From Nonomuraea spiralis (lineage in GTDB: Bacteria; Actinomycetota; Actinomycetes; Streptosporangiales; Streptosporangiaceae): a stretch of 64,000 nucleotides of DNA. Of this stretch, positions 39,292 to 48,136 are shown in pieces; the first letter of the stretch is position 1, and every line of letters begins with the position of its first letter. Made by a program: the position numbers and the translations under genes. The notes beneath the pieces are model-generated. The model made no database searches. It saw only the letters and a program-made list of their open reading frames with translations, and was not told where the DNA came from. The stretch lies in the NCBI RefSeq assembly GCF_014648435.1, contig NZ_BMRC01000011.1:124001-188000 (forward strand), in the 5' to 3' direction.

Positions 39292-42200
39292 ATCGTCCGG
39301 AGTTCGTTCGCCAGTTGGGCCGTCTCCTCGCGCCTGCCCGACTTCTCCAGCAACCTCAGCCGGGCACGCAGCACGTCGCGAAGCAGCTCGGTCAGCTCGC
39401 CGTTGCCCTTCGGGGTGCCGTTCGGGGGGCCGCCGTCCGTGAGGAGGCCGCGCAGCAGGCCGTGGGCGACCCGCAGCGCGGTGTCGGCCGCGTCGCCCCG
39501 GCCCAGCTCCTCCTGGCAGAAGCCGAGCCGGGCATGGGCGACGGCGCCGGACGGCTCGTCGCCGACCACCTGGGTGGCACGGTGGAAGACCAGGCTCGCC
39601 TCCAGCGGGCGGCCCGACTCCATCAGGGCGTCGCCCAGCATCAGCATGGCCCGGGACAGCAGGCCGCCGAGCAGGGGGTTCGCGGAAGCGTGGCGTTCGA
39701 GCGCGGCGACGGCCTCGCGCAGCGGCCCCACCGCCTCAGCCGGCTGGTCGCGCAGGCTGAGCGCGGCGGCCAGCGTCAGCCCGGCGCCCGCCCGGCTGAC
39801 GTGCAGCGCCTCGGCGTTCATGCCCGTCGTCAGCAGTTCGTCGTAGATCGCGATGGCCTCGCGGGCCCGCTCCTCGGCCTCCTCCGCCGCGCCGGGGCGC
39901 AGCAGGGGCAGCAGCTCCGAGCTCTGCGCCAGCGAGTCGGCCAGGATCGCCCGGTACGTCAGCTCGCCCGGCGCGCGCCTGGCCAGCCGGATCAGCTCCT
40001 CGGCCAGCGCGCCCGCCTCCCGCGTCTCGCCCAGCATCATGTGGCACCTGACCAGGCGCTGGACGGCGAGGGCATGTCTGAGCGTGCGCGGCGGATGGCC
40101 GGTGGCGGCGATCCTGGCGTACTCGGCGGCCTCCTCGGGACGCCCGGCGGCCAGCAGGTCGTCGGCGATCGTCCCGGCCACCTCGGCGGCGGCCGCGGGC
40201 CGCGCGAGCCGGACGTAGAGCCGTACGGCCTCCACCAGGTGGGCCAGCGCCTCCTGCGCCCTGCCGGACGCGCGCAGCACCTGCCCGCGCACCTGGACCG
40301 CCTGCGCGCGCACGCCGAGCAACCCTGCCTCGCCGCCCTGCTCGGCCGCCGCGCGTTCCTGCTCGGCCAGCGACCAGGTCACCGCCTCCAGCGCGGCCTG
40401 CGGGCGGTCGAGGACGGCCAGGGCCGCGCCGAGCTGCGCGTACGTGACGGCGGCGAGGGCGGGCTCGTCCAGCTCGTCGCAGAGGTCGGCGGCGCGTTCG
40501 GTGTGGGCCAGCGCCTCCACCGCGCGCCCGGCCTCCAGCAGCTTGGCCGCGTACCTGTTCAGCGTCTCGGCCAGCGCCCGCCCGTCCTCGGACAGCAGGT
40601 CCACGGCCTGTTCAAGGGCGGGCAGACCGGCGTCGCCGAGCCCGGCCAGCGCCAGGCCCAGGGCGTGCCGGTGGCGGGCGTCGGCCGCGGCCAGGCCCTT
40701 GTAGAGGCGTACGGCCGGCGCCGCCGTCACGCCGGTCAGCATCAGGCAGCGGCCGAGCCGGTCGTGCAGCCGCGGGTGCTCACTCACCGGCGCCTCCCGC
40801 TCCAGCGCCTCGGCGAACGCCGCGAGCTGCGGCAGCAGCCTGGCGGCCGTACGGGCGGTGACCGCGCGCAGGTGGGCCGACAGCTCGTCCACGACCTCGG
40901 TGAGCACGTCGGCGTGGGGGAGCGGACGTACCCGCAGGAGCTGGGCGTACAGGTCGGTTCCGGCCGTCGGGCCGTGCCCGGTGACGCGGAGCCGGGCCAG
41001 GCGGGCCAGCGCGCGTACGTGCACGCCGGTCAGGTCGCGGGTGAGCGGGCCCTCCTCGGCCATCAGGGCGCTGCCCTTGGCCAGCTCCGCGGCGGCGAGG
41101 TCCCGTTCGCCCAGGCCGGCGTGGCACAGGCCGCTGAGCTCCAGGCAGGTGGCGGTGAGCCGGCGGGTACGCTCGGGCGGCTCGGGCACCAGGATGTCGA
41201 GCGCGCGGGTGACCGATTGGAGCGCTCCTGTCACGTTCCCGGCGGCCAGGCGGAGGCCCGCGTGCAGGCGCAACGCCCCGGCGAGCGCGACCGGTGACTC
41301 CAGGCGTTCGGCCACCAGGCCCTCGCACAACGCGACCAGCCGTTCCGCGGCGGCGTCGGCGTCGTCCGGACGGCCGCCCGCGCGGTCCAGCGCCACGACC
41401 TCCAGGACGAGCAGCTTGGCCAGCTCCTGCTGTACTACGAAGCTGGTCTCGGCCTGCGGTCCGTACGACTCGACGGCGGTCCGCAGGTGCGGCAGCGCCT
41501 CCTGGTGGCGGCCGAGCCCGACGAGCGTACGCCCGAGCGCCCCGGCGACCGCGCCCGCCGGCACCACCGGCGGCCGGTCCGGCACGGAGGCCTGTCGCAG
41601 CAGCTCGGCGGCCTGGGTCGCGAGCACGAGACCGTCGTGCACCCGGCCCGCGTCGGCCCAGGTCCGGGCCAGGGCCGCCTGCGCGAAGACGTACGCGTGC
41701 ACCCGCGTGTCCCCGACCTCCCCTTCCCGCGCCTCCCCGCCGTCGGACTCCGGGGAGGTGAGGCCTGCCTGCTCGGCGGTCGCGGCCTCGACCGCCGCCC
41801 GCTGGTCGGCGAGGTGGCGTTCGGCTCTGGCCACGTCGGGGGGCGGGGTGATCAGGGCCAGCATCCAGGGCTGCTCGGCCTCCCGGGCGGCGGTGGCCGG
41901 ACCGCTCGCCGGCTCCTGCGCGGCCCGGACCTCCTCGCGATGGCGCAGGCAGGCCGGGTCGTCACCGCTCAAGGCGTCGTACAGACCGGCCGCGGCCGTC
42001 AGATGGGCACGGGCGTCGGCGGGACGGCCGAGCTCGGCCAGACAGAGCCCGAGCAGGTGCCCGGACCGGGCCTTCGCCGCGTCGTGCGGTGCGGCCAGCG
42101 CGGCGGCCAGGATCGCGGCGTCCTGGAGCGGGTCGAGCGCCTCCCGGGGCCGGCCGTCGGCCAGCAGCAGTTCGCCCAGGTCCAGGAGCTGGGCGGCCAG

Positions 42201-45200
42201 AGCCGGACGATGTTCGTCGGGTTCGAGCGCCACGAGCGCGCGCAGGCTCCGCACCGCCTCGGCGGCGAACCGCTCGGCCGGGTCGAGGTCGTCCAGGTCG
42301 CGGTGCAGCCGGGACAGCAGGCCGGCGGCCTCGGCCAGCATCGACCGCAGGCCCGGCTCCTCGCCGGCCAGGCCGCGCAGCCGTACGACGGCTTCGGCGG
42401 CCGGGGCGACGGCCTCGGACGTCCTGCCGTGGTCGCCGAGCCACGTGGCCAGCAGGCACAGGCGGTGGGCCAGGTCCCGATCGGTCGGGGCCAGGCCCTT
42501 CACGGCGGCGGTGGCGGTGGCGGCGAGACAGGCGGCCAGCTCGGGCAACGCGCCCGGATCGGGCACGGCGAGCGGCGGCACCGGCGCAGGCGTCCCCCTG
42601 ACCACCGCAACCGCACCCCCCTCCGGAGACCCGCCGTCGTTTCCTGGGGATGGCTTACGCACCGGCTCCTGAGGGCCGACGACGAGGATGCCTGCCAGGG
42701 CCGCGGCGAACGTGTCGTCGCCGCCCGCCCCCTCGAACGCCTCCACGGCCTCGGCCGGTCGGCCCGTCTCCAGCAGCGCGCACGCCAGGTTGTGGTACGC
42801 CTGTGCCGCCTGGACCGCGTACCGGGGGGCTTCCTCGGCCAGGATGCGGAACCGGGTGGCGGCCTCCTGGGCGGGTCTGAGCGCGCTGCCGGGTTCGCCC
42901 GCGAGCAGCAGGCATGCCCCCAGCGTGAACAGCGCCTCCGCGTGCCCGGCCGCCTCCTCGTACGGGGGAGCGGCGGCGAAGATCTCCACGGCCTCGGCGG
43001 CGGCCACCACGGCCTCACCCACCCGGCCCACGTTCGCCAGCCGGGCCGACAGGCGGGCCAGCGCCCCCGCCAGCGCGGTACGCCTGCCCCCCTCTCTGAA
43101 GTGCCGTACGGCCAGCTCGGCCAGCGTCACCTCAAGGGCCCGCAACCCGAGCGGCGCCTCTACCCGCCCGCCTACCGCCCGACAGGCGGGCAACTCACCC
43201 ACGATCCGGGTCGGCGGGCGGTCGGCGGGCAGCAGCGACAGGGCCGCGTTGAGCAGGTCGCCGAGGCGTGTGGCGGGGTTCGCCGTCGCCTCCGCGACCA
43301 GCATCCCGATCCTGGACGTCACCAGCACCCGCAGCGCCCGTCCCACCTCCGGCCGCCCCGCGCCCAGGCGGAGCACGTCGAGCATGCGCACCAGATGCCC
43401 GGCCGAACGCCGTTCGTGGTCGTGCAGGGCCAGGACCAGCGTGTCCAGGTCGTCGGTCTCGGCGAGCGCCTGTTCGGCCACGAGGTCCGGGCCCAGCGGG
43501 CACAACCGGTCCACGCCCGGGAAGATGCGCCCCAGCCAGTCCGCGACGACCGCCGTGGCCTGGGCGTCGCCGTGCAGTCCGGGCACGGCCGACAGCAGGA
43601 CGGGCAGCTCGGCGGGGGTGGGGGCGGTGAGCGTGAGCAGGGCGACGGCCTGCCGGGCGGTGGTCTCGTCCACTTGTTCGCGGCCGGTGGGCCAGACCGT
43701 GGCCCACTGGTCGCGTTCGCGGTCGAGGAAACGGCTGAGCAGCTCCTCGCCGCCGGTCGCCGTACCACGCGCCCGCCCGCCGCCCGGATGGAAGGCGTTC
43801 CAGGCCGTACGCGGCCCCGCGGCCGAAGGTCCGGTTCGGGGAGGTGGGGTTGGGTCTGGCATGGTTCGGTAGGGAGGGGTGCCGATGCCGCTGCCTGGAA
43901 GGGCGCCCTGGACCGTGGGGGCGGGCAGGAGCTCGGTCTCGCCGCCGCGCAGCCGCAGCAGGGCCGCCAGGTGGACGCGGAGCGGCAGGCCGTACTCGGG
44001 GTCGTCCAGGCGCGGCGGCGTGGGGAGCGCGGCTCGGCTCGGCGCGAACGCCTTCATCGCCGTGAACGCGTGCTCGGTGCGTTCGTTCAGGGTGAGCGGG
44101 TGCTGGTTGAGCTGGACGGTCGTGGTGTTGAGCCGGCGCAGCCAGCCGCCCGACGCCGTGTCCAGCCGCCGCCACCAATCCGCCTCGCCGGGCTCGCGGG
44201 CCAGCAGCAACACCCGTACGCGGGGGTTGTGCCCGTGTTTGGCCAGCCGTCGTACCAGCTCGCCCACCAGCGGCGCGGACGGTTCCGGCGACTCCATGAC
44301 CACCAGCGAGGGGCGTACCGCCTCCAGGATCGCCGCCGGGCCGCCGGGCGGGTCGGACAGGGTGGCGAGCGCGGTGTCCAGGGGCAGGAAACCGGCGTCC
44401 CAGCCCGCTTCCCGCAGCTCCTCGCACAACTCCCCGGCCAGCCGCGTACGGCCGGTGCCGCCGCGTCCGGTCAGCACCGCGACCGACAGCGCCGCCGGTT
44501 CCCCCGCCCATGCCCGCAGCGCCGCGAGCTGCCCGTCCCGCCCCGCGTACGGCACCACGGCGTGCCGCGGCAGCAGCAACCGCCAGTCGGGGCAGTCGGA
44601 CGGCAACGGCTCCCGCGCCGGCAGCAGCAGCCCGGACAGGACCACTCGGACATCGTCGGCGCGCACCCGCTCCGGCGGCCCCGGCGGCGCCCCGGTCAAC
44701 TCCCTGAACCGGTCATCGGCCAGCAACACCCCCACAGGCACCGCGACCAGCCGCCGCCCGGCGGCCCCGGAGAGCGCGGGGGTGGTGGTGACGACGGCGG
44801 CGAGGTGGCCGGTGGGGTCGGTCAGCACGGCGGATCCCGGCAGGCCCGCCCACACCTCCGCCGCGACGGCGTCGGGCGAGGGGCTGAGCACGTCCATGGA
44901 CAGCGTCCGTGCCGCGGGGCTCGTCGGGGCCGCGGCCACGCCGGACAACACCCGTACGTCACGGAACCCCGACCGCCGCCGCACCTGCGGGAACCCCATG
45001 GCCACGCACGGCACCCGCGCACCCGTCAGGACGGCCCACCGGACGTGGTCGATGCCCGGGACGTCGCCCCACAGCGGCTCGGCCACCCGCAGCAGCGCCA
45101 CGCCGTGTCCACACCAGACCTGCTCGGCCGCCGCCCACCGGGACGACCACAGCGGGCGTACCTGGCAGGGTGTCCCGGGGTCGGCCACGAGGGCCGAGGT

Positions 45201-45317
45201 CAGCACGAGGTCGACGCCGATCACATGTCCGGATCCGGTCACGCCGACCACGTCGTCGTGACCCGAGTAGACCTCGACGACCCGTTCGAGGCCGAGGCGG
45301 TGCGGTGGCGCGTGCAT
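39288..45317 (-). CDS. Giant degenerate trypsin-like / STAND NTPase / TPR protein
   Basis: A protein of 2009 residues. Residues about 1-205 have the outline of a trypsin-like domain, but all three catalytic positions look changed: VLTSALVAD has Leu43 for His, GHGVALLRV has Gly72 for Asp, and AGLPGSAVL has Pro160 for Ser. A STAND-type NTPase follows (about 255-470): its P-loop GRGGTGRT (284-291) has Arg290 for Lys, and the Walker B region LVVMESPE lacks the usual Asp. A Pro/Gly-rich linker (about 470-525) leads to a helical region and then about 1300 residues of degenerate TPRs (for example LGDALMESGRPLEASLVFHRAT). Active relatives are signalling or conflict proteins. The gene stands alone. 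Confidence 0.8.
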   Translation of the reverse strand: MHAPPHRLGLERVVEVYSGHDDVVGVTGSGHVIGVDLVLTSALVADPGTPCQVRPLWSSRWAAAEQVWCGHGVALLRVAEPLWGDVPGIDHVRWAVLTGARVPCVAMGFPQVRRRSGFRDVRVLSGVAAAPTSPAARTLSMDVLSPSPDAVAAEVWAGLPGSAVLTDPTGHLAAVVTTTPALSGAAGRRLVAVPVGVLLADDRFRELTGAPPGPPERVRADDVRVVLSGLLLPAREPLPSDCPDWRLLLPRHAVVPYAGRDGQLAALRAWAGEPAALSVAVLTGRGGTGRTRLAGELCEELREAGWDAGFLPLDTALATLSDPPGGPAAILEAVRPSLVVMESPEPSAPLVGELVRRLAKHGHNPRVRVLLLAREPGEADWWRRLDTASGGWLRRLNTTTVQLNQHPLTLNERTEHAFTAMKAFAPSRAALPTPPRLDDPEYGLPLRVHLAALLRLRGGETELLPAPTVQGALPGSGIGTPPYRTMPDPTPPPRTGPSAAGPRTAWNAFHPGGGRARGTATGGEELLSRFLDRERDQWATVWPTGREQVDETTARQAVALLTLTAPTPAELPVLLSAVPGLHGDAQATAVVADWLGRIFPGVDRLCPLGPDLVAEQALAETDDLDTLVLALHDHERRSAGHLVRMLDVLRLGAGRPEVGRALRVLVTSRIGMLVAEATANPATRLGDLLNAALSLLPADRPPTRIVGELPACRAVGGRVEAPLGLRALEVTLAELAVRHFREGGRRTALAGALARLSARLANVGRVGEAVVAAAEAVEIFAAAPPYEEAAGHAEALFTLGACLLLAGEPGSALRPAQEAATRFRILAEEAPRYAVQAAQAYHNLACALLETGRPAEAVEAFEGAGGDDTFAAALAGILVVGPQEPVRKPSPGNDGGSPEGGAVAVVRGTPAPVPPLAVPDPGALPELAACLAATATAAVKGLAPTDRDLAHRLCLLATWLGDHGRTSEAVAPAAEAVVRLRGLAGEEPGLRSMLAEAAGLLSRLHRDLDDLDPAERFAAEAVRSLRALVALEPDEHRPALAAQLLDLGELLLADGRPREALDPLQDAAILAAALAAPHDAAKARSGHLLGLCLAELGRPADARAHLTAAAGLYDALSGDDPACLRHREEVRAAQEPASGPATAAREAEQPWMLALITPPPDVARAERHLADQRAAVEAATAEQAGLTSPESDGGEAREGEVGDTRVHAYVFAQAALARTWADAGRVHDGLVLATQAAELLRQASVPDRPPVVPAGAVAGALGRTLVGLGRHQEALPHLRTAVESYGPQAETSFVVQQELAKLLVLEVVALDRAGGRPDDADAAAERLVALCEGLVAERLESPVALAGALRLHAGLRLAAGNVTGALQSVTRALDILVPEPPERTRRLTATCLELSGLCHAGLGERDLAAAELAKGSALMAEEGPLTRDLTGVHVRALARLARLRVTGHGPTAGTDLYAQLLRVRPLPHADVLTEVVDELSAHLRAVTARTAARLLPQLAAFAEALEREAPVSEHPRLHDRLGRCLMLTGVTAAPAVRLYKGLAAADARHRHALGLALAGLGDAGLPALEQAVDLLSEDGRALAETLNRYAAKLLEAGRAVEALAHTERAADLCDELDEPALAAVTYAQLGAALAVLDRPQAALEAVTWSLAEQERAAAEQGGEAGLLGVRAQAVQVRGQVLRASGRAQEALAHLVEAVRLYVRLARPAAAAEVAGTIADDLLAAGRPEEAAEYARIAATGHPPRTLRHALAVQRLVRCHMMLGETREAGALAEELIRLARRAPGELTYRAILADSLAQSSELLPLLRPGAAEEAEERAREAIAIYDELLTTGMNAEALHVSRAGAGLTLAAALSLRDQPAEAVGPLREAVAALERHASANPLLGGLLSRAMLMLGDALMESGRPLEASLVFHRATQVVGDEPSGAVAHARLGFCQEELGRGDAADTALRVAHGLLRGLLTDGGPPNGTPKGNGELTELLRDVLRARLRLLEKSGRREETAQLANELRTI

Positions 45318-45330
45318 GGATCCGCCTAGC

Positions 45331-45350
45331 TGCTACGTCCTGCTACGTCC
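45331..45350. repeat. 10-bp direct duplication upstream of the giant gene
   Basis: TGCTACGTCC occurs twice in tandem, 14-33 bp upstream of the start at 45317, where an operator or the -10/-35 region could lie. The rest of the 94-bp gap holds AT-rich sequence suitable for a promoter on the minus strand. Confidence 0.6.
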
Positions 45351-45411
45351 CGGCTTGTCGTCCCCCGATTGATCTCACTATCGCATTATGAGCACGAAAT
45401 CTCCTGGCTTG

Positions 45412-46044
45412 TCATGCCTTCTCAGTGGTGAGCCAGGCGGCCAATCCCAGGTACACCACGCCGCTGCCCACGTCGAGCCCCCGCCGCACTCGTACGGACC
45501 TGCGCAGCCGCCCGGCGAGCGCCGACGACAGCAGCGCGTACGTGCCGTCGCTGGCCATCCCCAGCACCAGCCACGCCACGCCGAGCACCAGGATCTGCGG
45601 CCCCACGGGCCCCGCGGCGGGGTCGGTGAACTGCGGCAGGAACGCGAGGAAGAACACGGCCGTCTTCGGGTTGAGCACGTTCACCACGAACCCCTCCCAG
45701 AACAGCCGCCTCCTGGACTGCACCTGCAACTCGACGACCTCCTCGGCCTCGCCGCCGCGGCGGCGGATCAGCTTGCGCAGGCCGAGCCAGAGCAGGTAGG
45801 CCACGCCGACGTACTTGACGACCGTGAACGCGGTCGCCGAGGCCGCGATCAGCGCGCTGATGCCCAGGGCCGCCGCGGCGATGTGGACCAGAGACCCGAG
45901 GTGCACGCCGAGCACCGAGATGAACCCGGCCGACCGGCCCTGGGCGACGCTTCTGGTGACGATGTAGAGGACCGCCGGCCCAGGCACGATCAGGAGCGTG
46001 AGCGTGGCCGCGCAGAAGAGCGCGAGCTTTGCGATGTCTGGCAT
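45412..46044 (-). CDS. LysE/RhtB family amino-acid exporter
   Basis: A 210-residue inner-membrane exporter with six helices. The family N-terminal signature is LLIVPGPAVLYIVTRSVAQGRSAG, and NPKTAVFFLAFLPQF is the conserved mid-protein motif. Members export amino acids or related small molecules by proton exchange. The LysR gene lies 21 bp upstream on the same strand, so lysR and lysE form one transcript. A divergent cysteine-dioxygenase-like gene shares the LysR operator, so the exported compound could be cysteine or a sulfur metabolite; this is inference from position only. Confidence 0.9.
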   Translation of the reverse strand: MPDIAKLALFCAATLTLLIVPGPAVLYIVTRSVAQGRSAGFISVLGVHLGSLVHIAAAALGISALIAASATAFTVVKYVGVAYLLWLGLRKLIRRRGGEAEEVVELQVQSRRRLFWEGFVVNVLNPKTAVFFLAFLPQFTDPAAGPVGPQILVLGVAWLVLGMASDGTYALLSSALAGRLRRSVRVRRGLDVGSGVVYLGLAAWLTTEKA

Positions 46045-46065
46045 GTGCTCATCGTAAGAATGGCG

Positions 46066-46926
46066 TCAAAGGCTTTCCGCGAGGGCTTCGAGCAGGGCGC
46101 CGGTGGCCGGCGGGTGGGGCGGTTCGCCGTAGACGGCGGCGTAGACGTGCCTGGTGGACCCGGGCACCCGGGTCATCTCGACCTCGGGGTTGCGGTGGGC
46201 GCTGAGCGCCAGGCCGGGCAGCACGGTCATGCCCATGCCGGCCGCCACGAGCGCCTGCACGGCCACGATGTCGTCGCTGGTGAACGAGATCCGCGGCTCG
46301 AACCCGGCCTTGGCGCAGATGTCGAGCAAATGGCTGCGGCAACGGTCGCAACCGGCGATCCAGGGCGAGTCGGCATGGTCGGCCAGCGTGCCGCCTGCCC
46401 CGGGGGAGACCAGGTAGCTGGGGTCGTCGAGGAGATGGATCAGGTGCAGGCCGGCGTCCTCGGGGGCGGTGTCGTCGTACCGGAACATGACCGCGACGTC
46501 GACGCGGCCGGCGCGCAGCAGTCGCAGGGCCTCGGGCGGCTCGGTCTCGGTGAGCTGGAGGCGCAGGCCGGGGTGGGCGGCGGAAAGGCGGCGGGCGGCG
46601 GCCGGGACGAAGGTGCCGAGCGCGGAGGGGAAGGCGGCCAGGCGGACGCGGCCCTCGCGCAGGCCCACGTGGGCGGCCAGTTCCTCGGCCGTGGCGTCGA
46701 GCCGGCCGATGATGTCGGCCGCGCGGTCGGCCAGCAGCCGGCCCGCCTCGGTCAGCCGGATGCCGCGGCCCACCCGTTGGACGAGCTTGGCGCCGGTCTC
46801 GGCCTCCAGCCGGGCCAGGTGGTGACTGATGGACGGCTGGGAGTAGTGGAGCTCCTTGGCGGCCGCGGTGAGCGACCCCTTGCGGGCGACCGCGACGAGG
46901 ACGCGGAGCCGGGCGACGTCGAGCAT
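46066..46926 (-). CDS. LysR family transcriptional regulator
   Basis: A 286-residue regulator. The N-terminal winged helix is LRVLVAVARKGSLTAAAKEL with recognition segment YSQPSISHHLARLE, followed by the linker and the two-lobed effector domain (GRVRLAAFPSALGTFVPAA, GMGMTVLPGLALSAH). It probably controls itself and the lysE gene downstream as well as the divergent cupin gene, since ATCAAT/ATTGAT and CTATYGATAG repeats fill the gap. The effector is not predictable. The ATG at 46926 sits 3 bp from the first inverted repeat, so the transcript is leaderless or very short-leadered. Confidence 0.92.
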   Translation of the reverse strand: MLDVARLRVLVAVARKGSLTAAAKELHYSQPSISHHLARLEAETGAKLVQRVGRGIRLTEAGRLLADRAADIIGRLDATAEELAAHVGLREGRVRLAAFPSALGTFVPAAARRLSAAHPGLRLQLTETEPPEALRLLRAGRVDVAVMFRYDDTAPEDAGLHLIHLLDDPSYLVSPGAGGTLADHADSPWIAGCDRCRSHLLDICAKAGFEPRISFTSDDIVAVQALVAAGMGMTVLPGLALSAHRNPEVEMTRVPGSTRHVYAAVYGEPPHPPATGALLEALAESL

Positions 46927-46928
46927 TC

Positions 46929-46980
46929 ATCAATCGTATCTATTGATAGGCCAGAAGACTTCTGTTGGACCTATCGATAG
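46929..46980. promoter_or_regulatory. LysR-type operator region
   Basis: A perfect inverted repeat ATCAAT-N7-ATTGAT at 46929-46947 has the T-N11-A form of LysR boxes. The decamer CTATTGATAG (46940-46949) recurs as CTATCGATAG (46971-46980), 31 bp apart, which is three helical turns. It lies between divergent lysR and the cysteine-dioxygenase-like gene. Confidence 0.6.
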
Positions 46981-47037
46981 CGATGGGCCACCGTAGGAAG
47001 GGAAGGCGAATTGTCGGCTTTTTCCTAGGGAGACGCC

Positions 47038-47565
47038 ATGAACATGGTCGCGACCACAATGAGGCCCGGACTCGACGTGCTGGTGTCCGGCATCTCGGAG
47101 ATCGTGGGCCGGGGACTCGTCGCCCGGGAGACCGCGTTCGCCGTCGCCGACCTGCTCCGCGACCGGCTGCCCGGCCTGGACGTCCTCACCCCCGAGGAAC
47201 GGCTCGGCACGCCCGACCGCTACACCAGCCACCTGCTGCACGCCCAGGACGAGTTCTCGATCGTGGCCGTCGTGTGGCGTCCGGACCAGTACACGGTGAT
47301 CCACGACCACGTCTCGTGGTGCACGTTCGGCATCCTGAGCGGCATCGAGCACGAGACCCTCTACCGCGACATGGGCGACCACCTGGTGGAGATCGGCCGT
47401 GCCGACAACCGGCCGGGCGAGGTCAGCGGGTTCGCCCCGCCCGGGGACATCCACATGGTGCGCAACACCAGCGACGAGGTCGGCGTCTCCCTCCACGTGT
47501 ACGGCGCCGACGTCGGCAAGCTGGGCAGCAGCGTGCGCCGCGTCTACGAGCTGCCGGTGCGCTGA
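47038..47565 (+). CDS. Cysteine dioxygenase-like cupin
   Basis: A 175-residue cupin. The three metal-binding histidines of cysteine and thiol dioxygenases are placed as expected: His89 and His91 (VIHDHVSW) and His139 (GDIHMVRN), with SLHVYGAD near the C-terminus. Such enzymes use iron and oxygen to oxidise cysteine or another thiol to a sulfinate. The usual Cys-Tyr cross-link cannot be judged with certainty; Cys95 follows the HxH closely and Tyr155 is nearby. ATG 47038 follows AGGGAG. It is divergent from lysR-lysE, and is the likely activated target of that regulator. Confidence 0.85.
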   Translation: MNMVATTMRPGLDVLVSGISEIVGRGLVARETAFAVADLLRDRLPGLDVLTPEERLGTPDRYTSHLLHAQDEFSIVAVVWRPDQYTVIHDHVSWCTFGILSGIEHETLYRDMGDHLVEIGRADNRPGEVSGFAPPGDIHMVRNTSDEVGVSLHVYGADVGKLGSSVRRVYELPVR

Positions 47566-47569
47566 CGCC

Positions 47570-48136
47570 TCACCTGATGCGGCCGTGGAGCAGCTCGACC
47601 AGGGTCTGGTGGGTCTGCTCGATCGGCCGCTCGGGATAGAGGGCACGGCGTTCGATGGCGACCGTCAGCACCATGCCGAACAGGGCCGTCGCCGCCGTCT
47701 CCACGTCGAGGTCGGCCCGGATCTCGCCGGCGGCCGCCGCCCTGCGCAGCACGGCCGCGTACACGCCGAGCGCGCTCTCGCGCAGCCGCGCCACCGCCTC
47801 CTGCCAGGCGGTACGCCACATCTCGGCCAGCAGCACGCGGGCGAACGGGCCGTGCTCCTCGAAGAAGCGGAGCTGGCCGAGCACGACGGAGTCGAGGGCC
47901 GCCACGCCGCTCTCCCCGGTGTCGGCGGCGGCCAGCGCGCCCGCCAGCCGTTCGATCGAGTGGTCGAGCAGCGCGGAGAACAGGCCCTCCTTGCTGCCGA
48001 AGTTGTAGAACACGGTGCCCTTGGCCACCCCGGCGCGCTCGGCGATCGCGTCGACCGTGGTGGCCGAGTAGCCCTGCTCGGCGATCAGCTCCACCGCCGC
48101 CGTGAACACCTTCAGCCGGGTGTCCTGCCTGCTCAC
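47570..48136 (-). CDS. TetR family transcriptional regulator
   Basis: A 188-residue repressor. The HTH is FTAAVELIAEQGYSATTVDAIAERAGVAKGTVFYNFGSKEGLF (about 11-52), followed by an all-helical ligand domain. The GTG at 48136 overlaps the stop of the YhgE-type gene (GTGA), so it is the third gene of an ABC-YhgE-TetR operon. A 22-bp palindrome ahead of that operon is its likely operator, which would give autoregulation of the whole unit. The ligand is probably a toxic compound handled by the transporter. Confidence 0.93.
   Translation of the reverse strand: MSRQDTRLKVFTAAVELIAEQGYSATTVDAIAERAGVAKGTVFYNFGSKEGLFSALLDHSIERLAGALAAADTGESGVAALDSVVLGQLRFFEEHGPFARVLLAEMWRTAWQEAVARLRESALGVYAAVLRRAAAAGEIRADLDVETAATALFGMVLTVAIERRALYPERPIEQTHQTLVELLHGRIR

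Noticed and set aside
39288-45317. Giant STAND-TPR gene considered as part of a defence island
   Set aside because: Neighbours are a sterol-type operon and a LysE exporter; no restriction, toxin, integrase or other defence gene is present, so only the single protein is reported.
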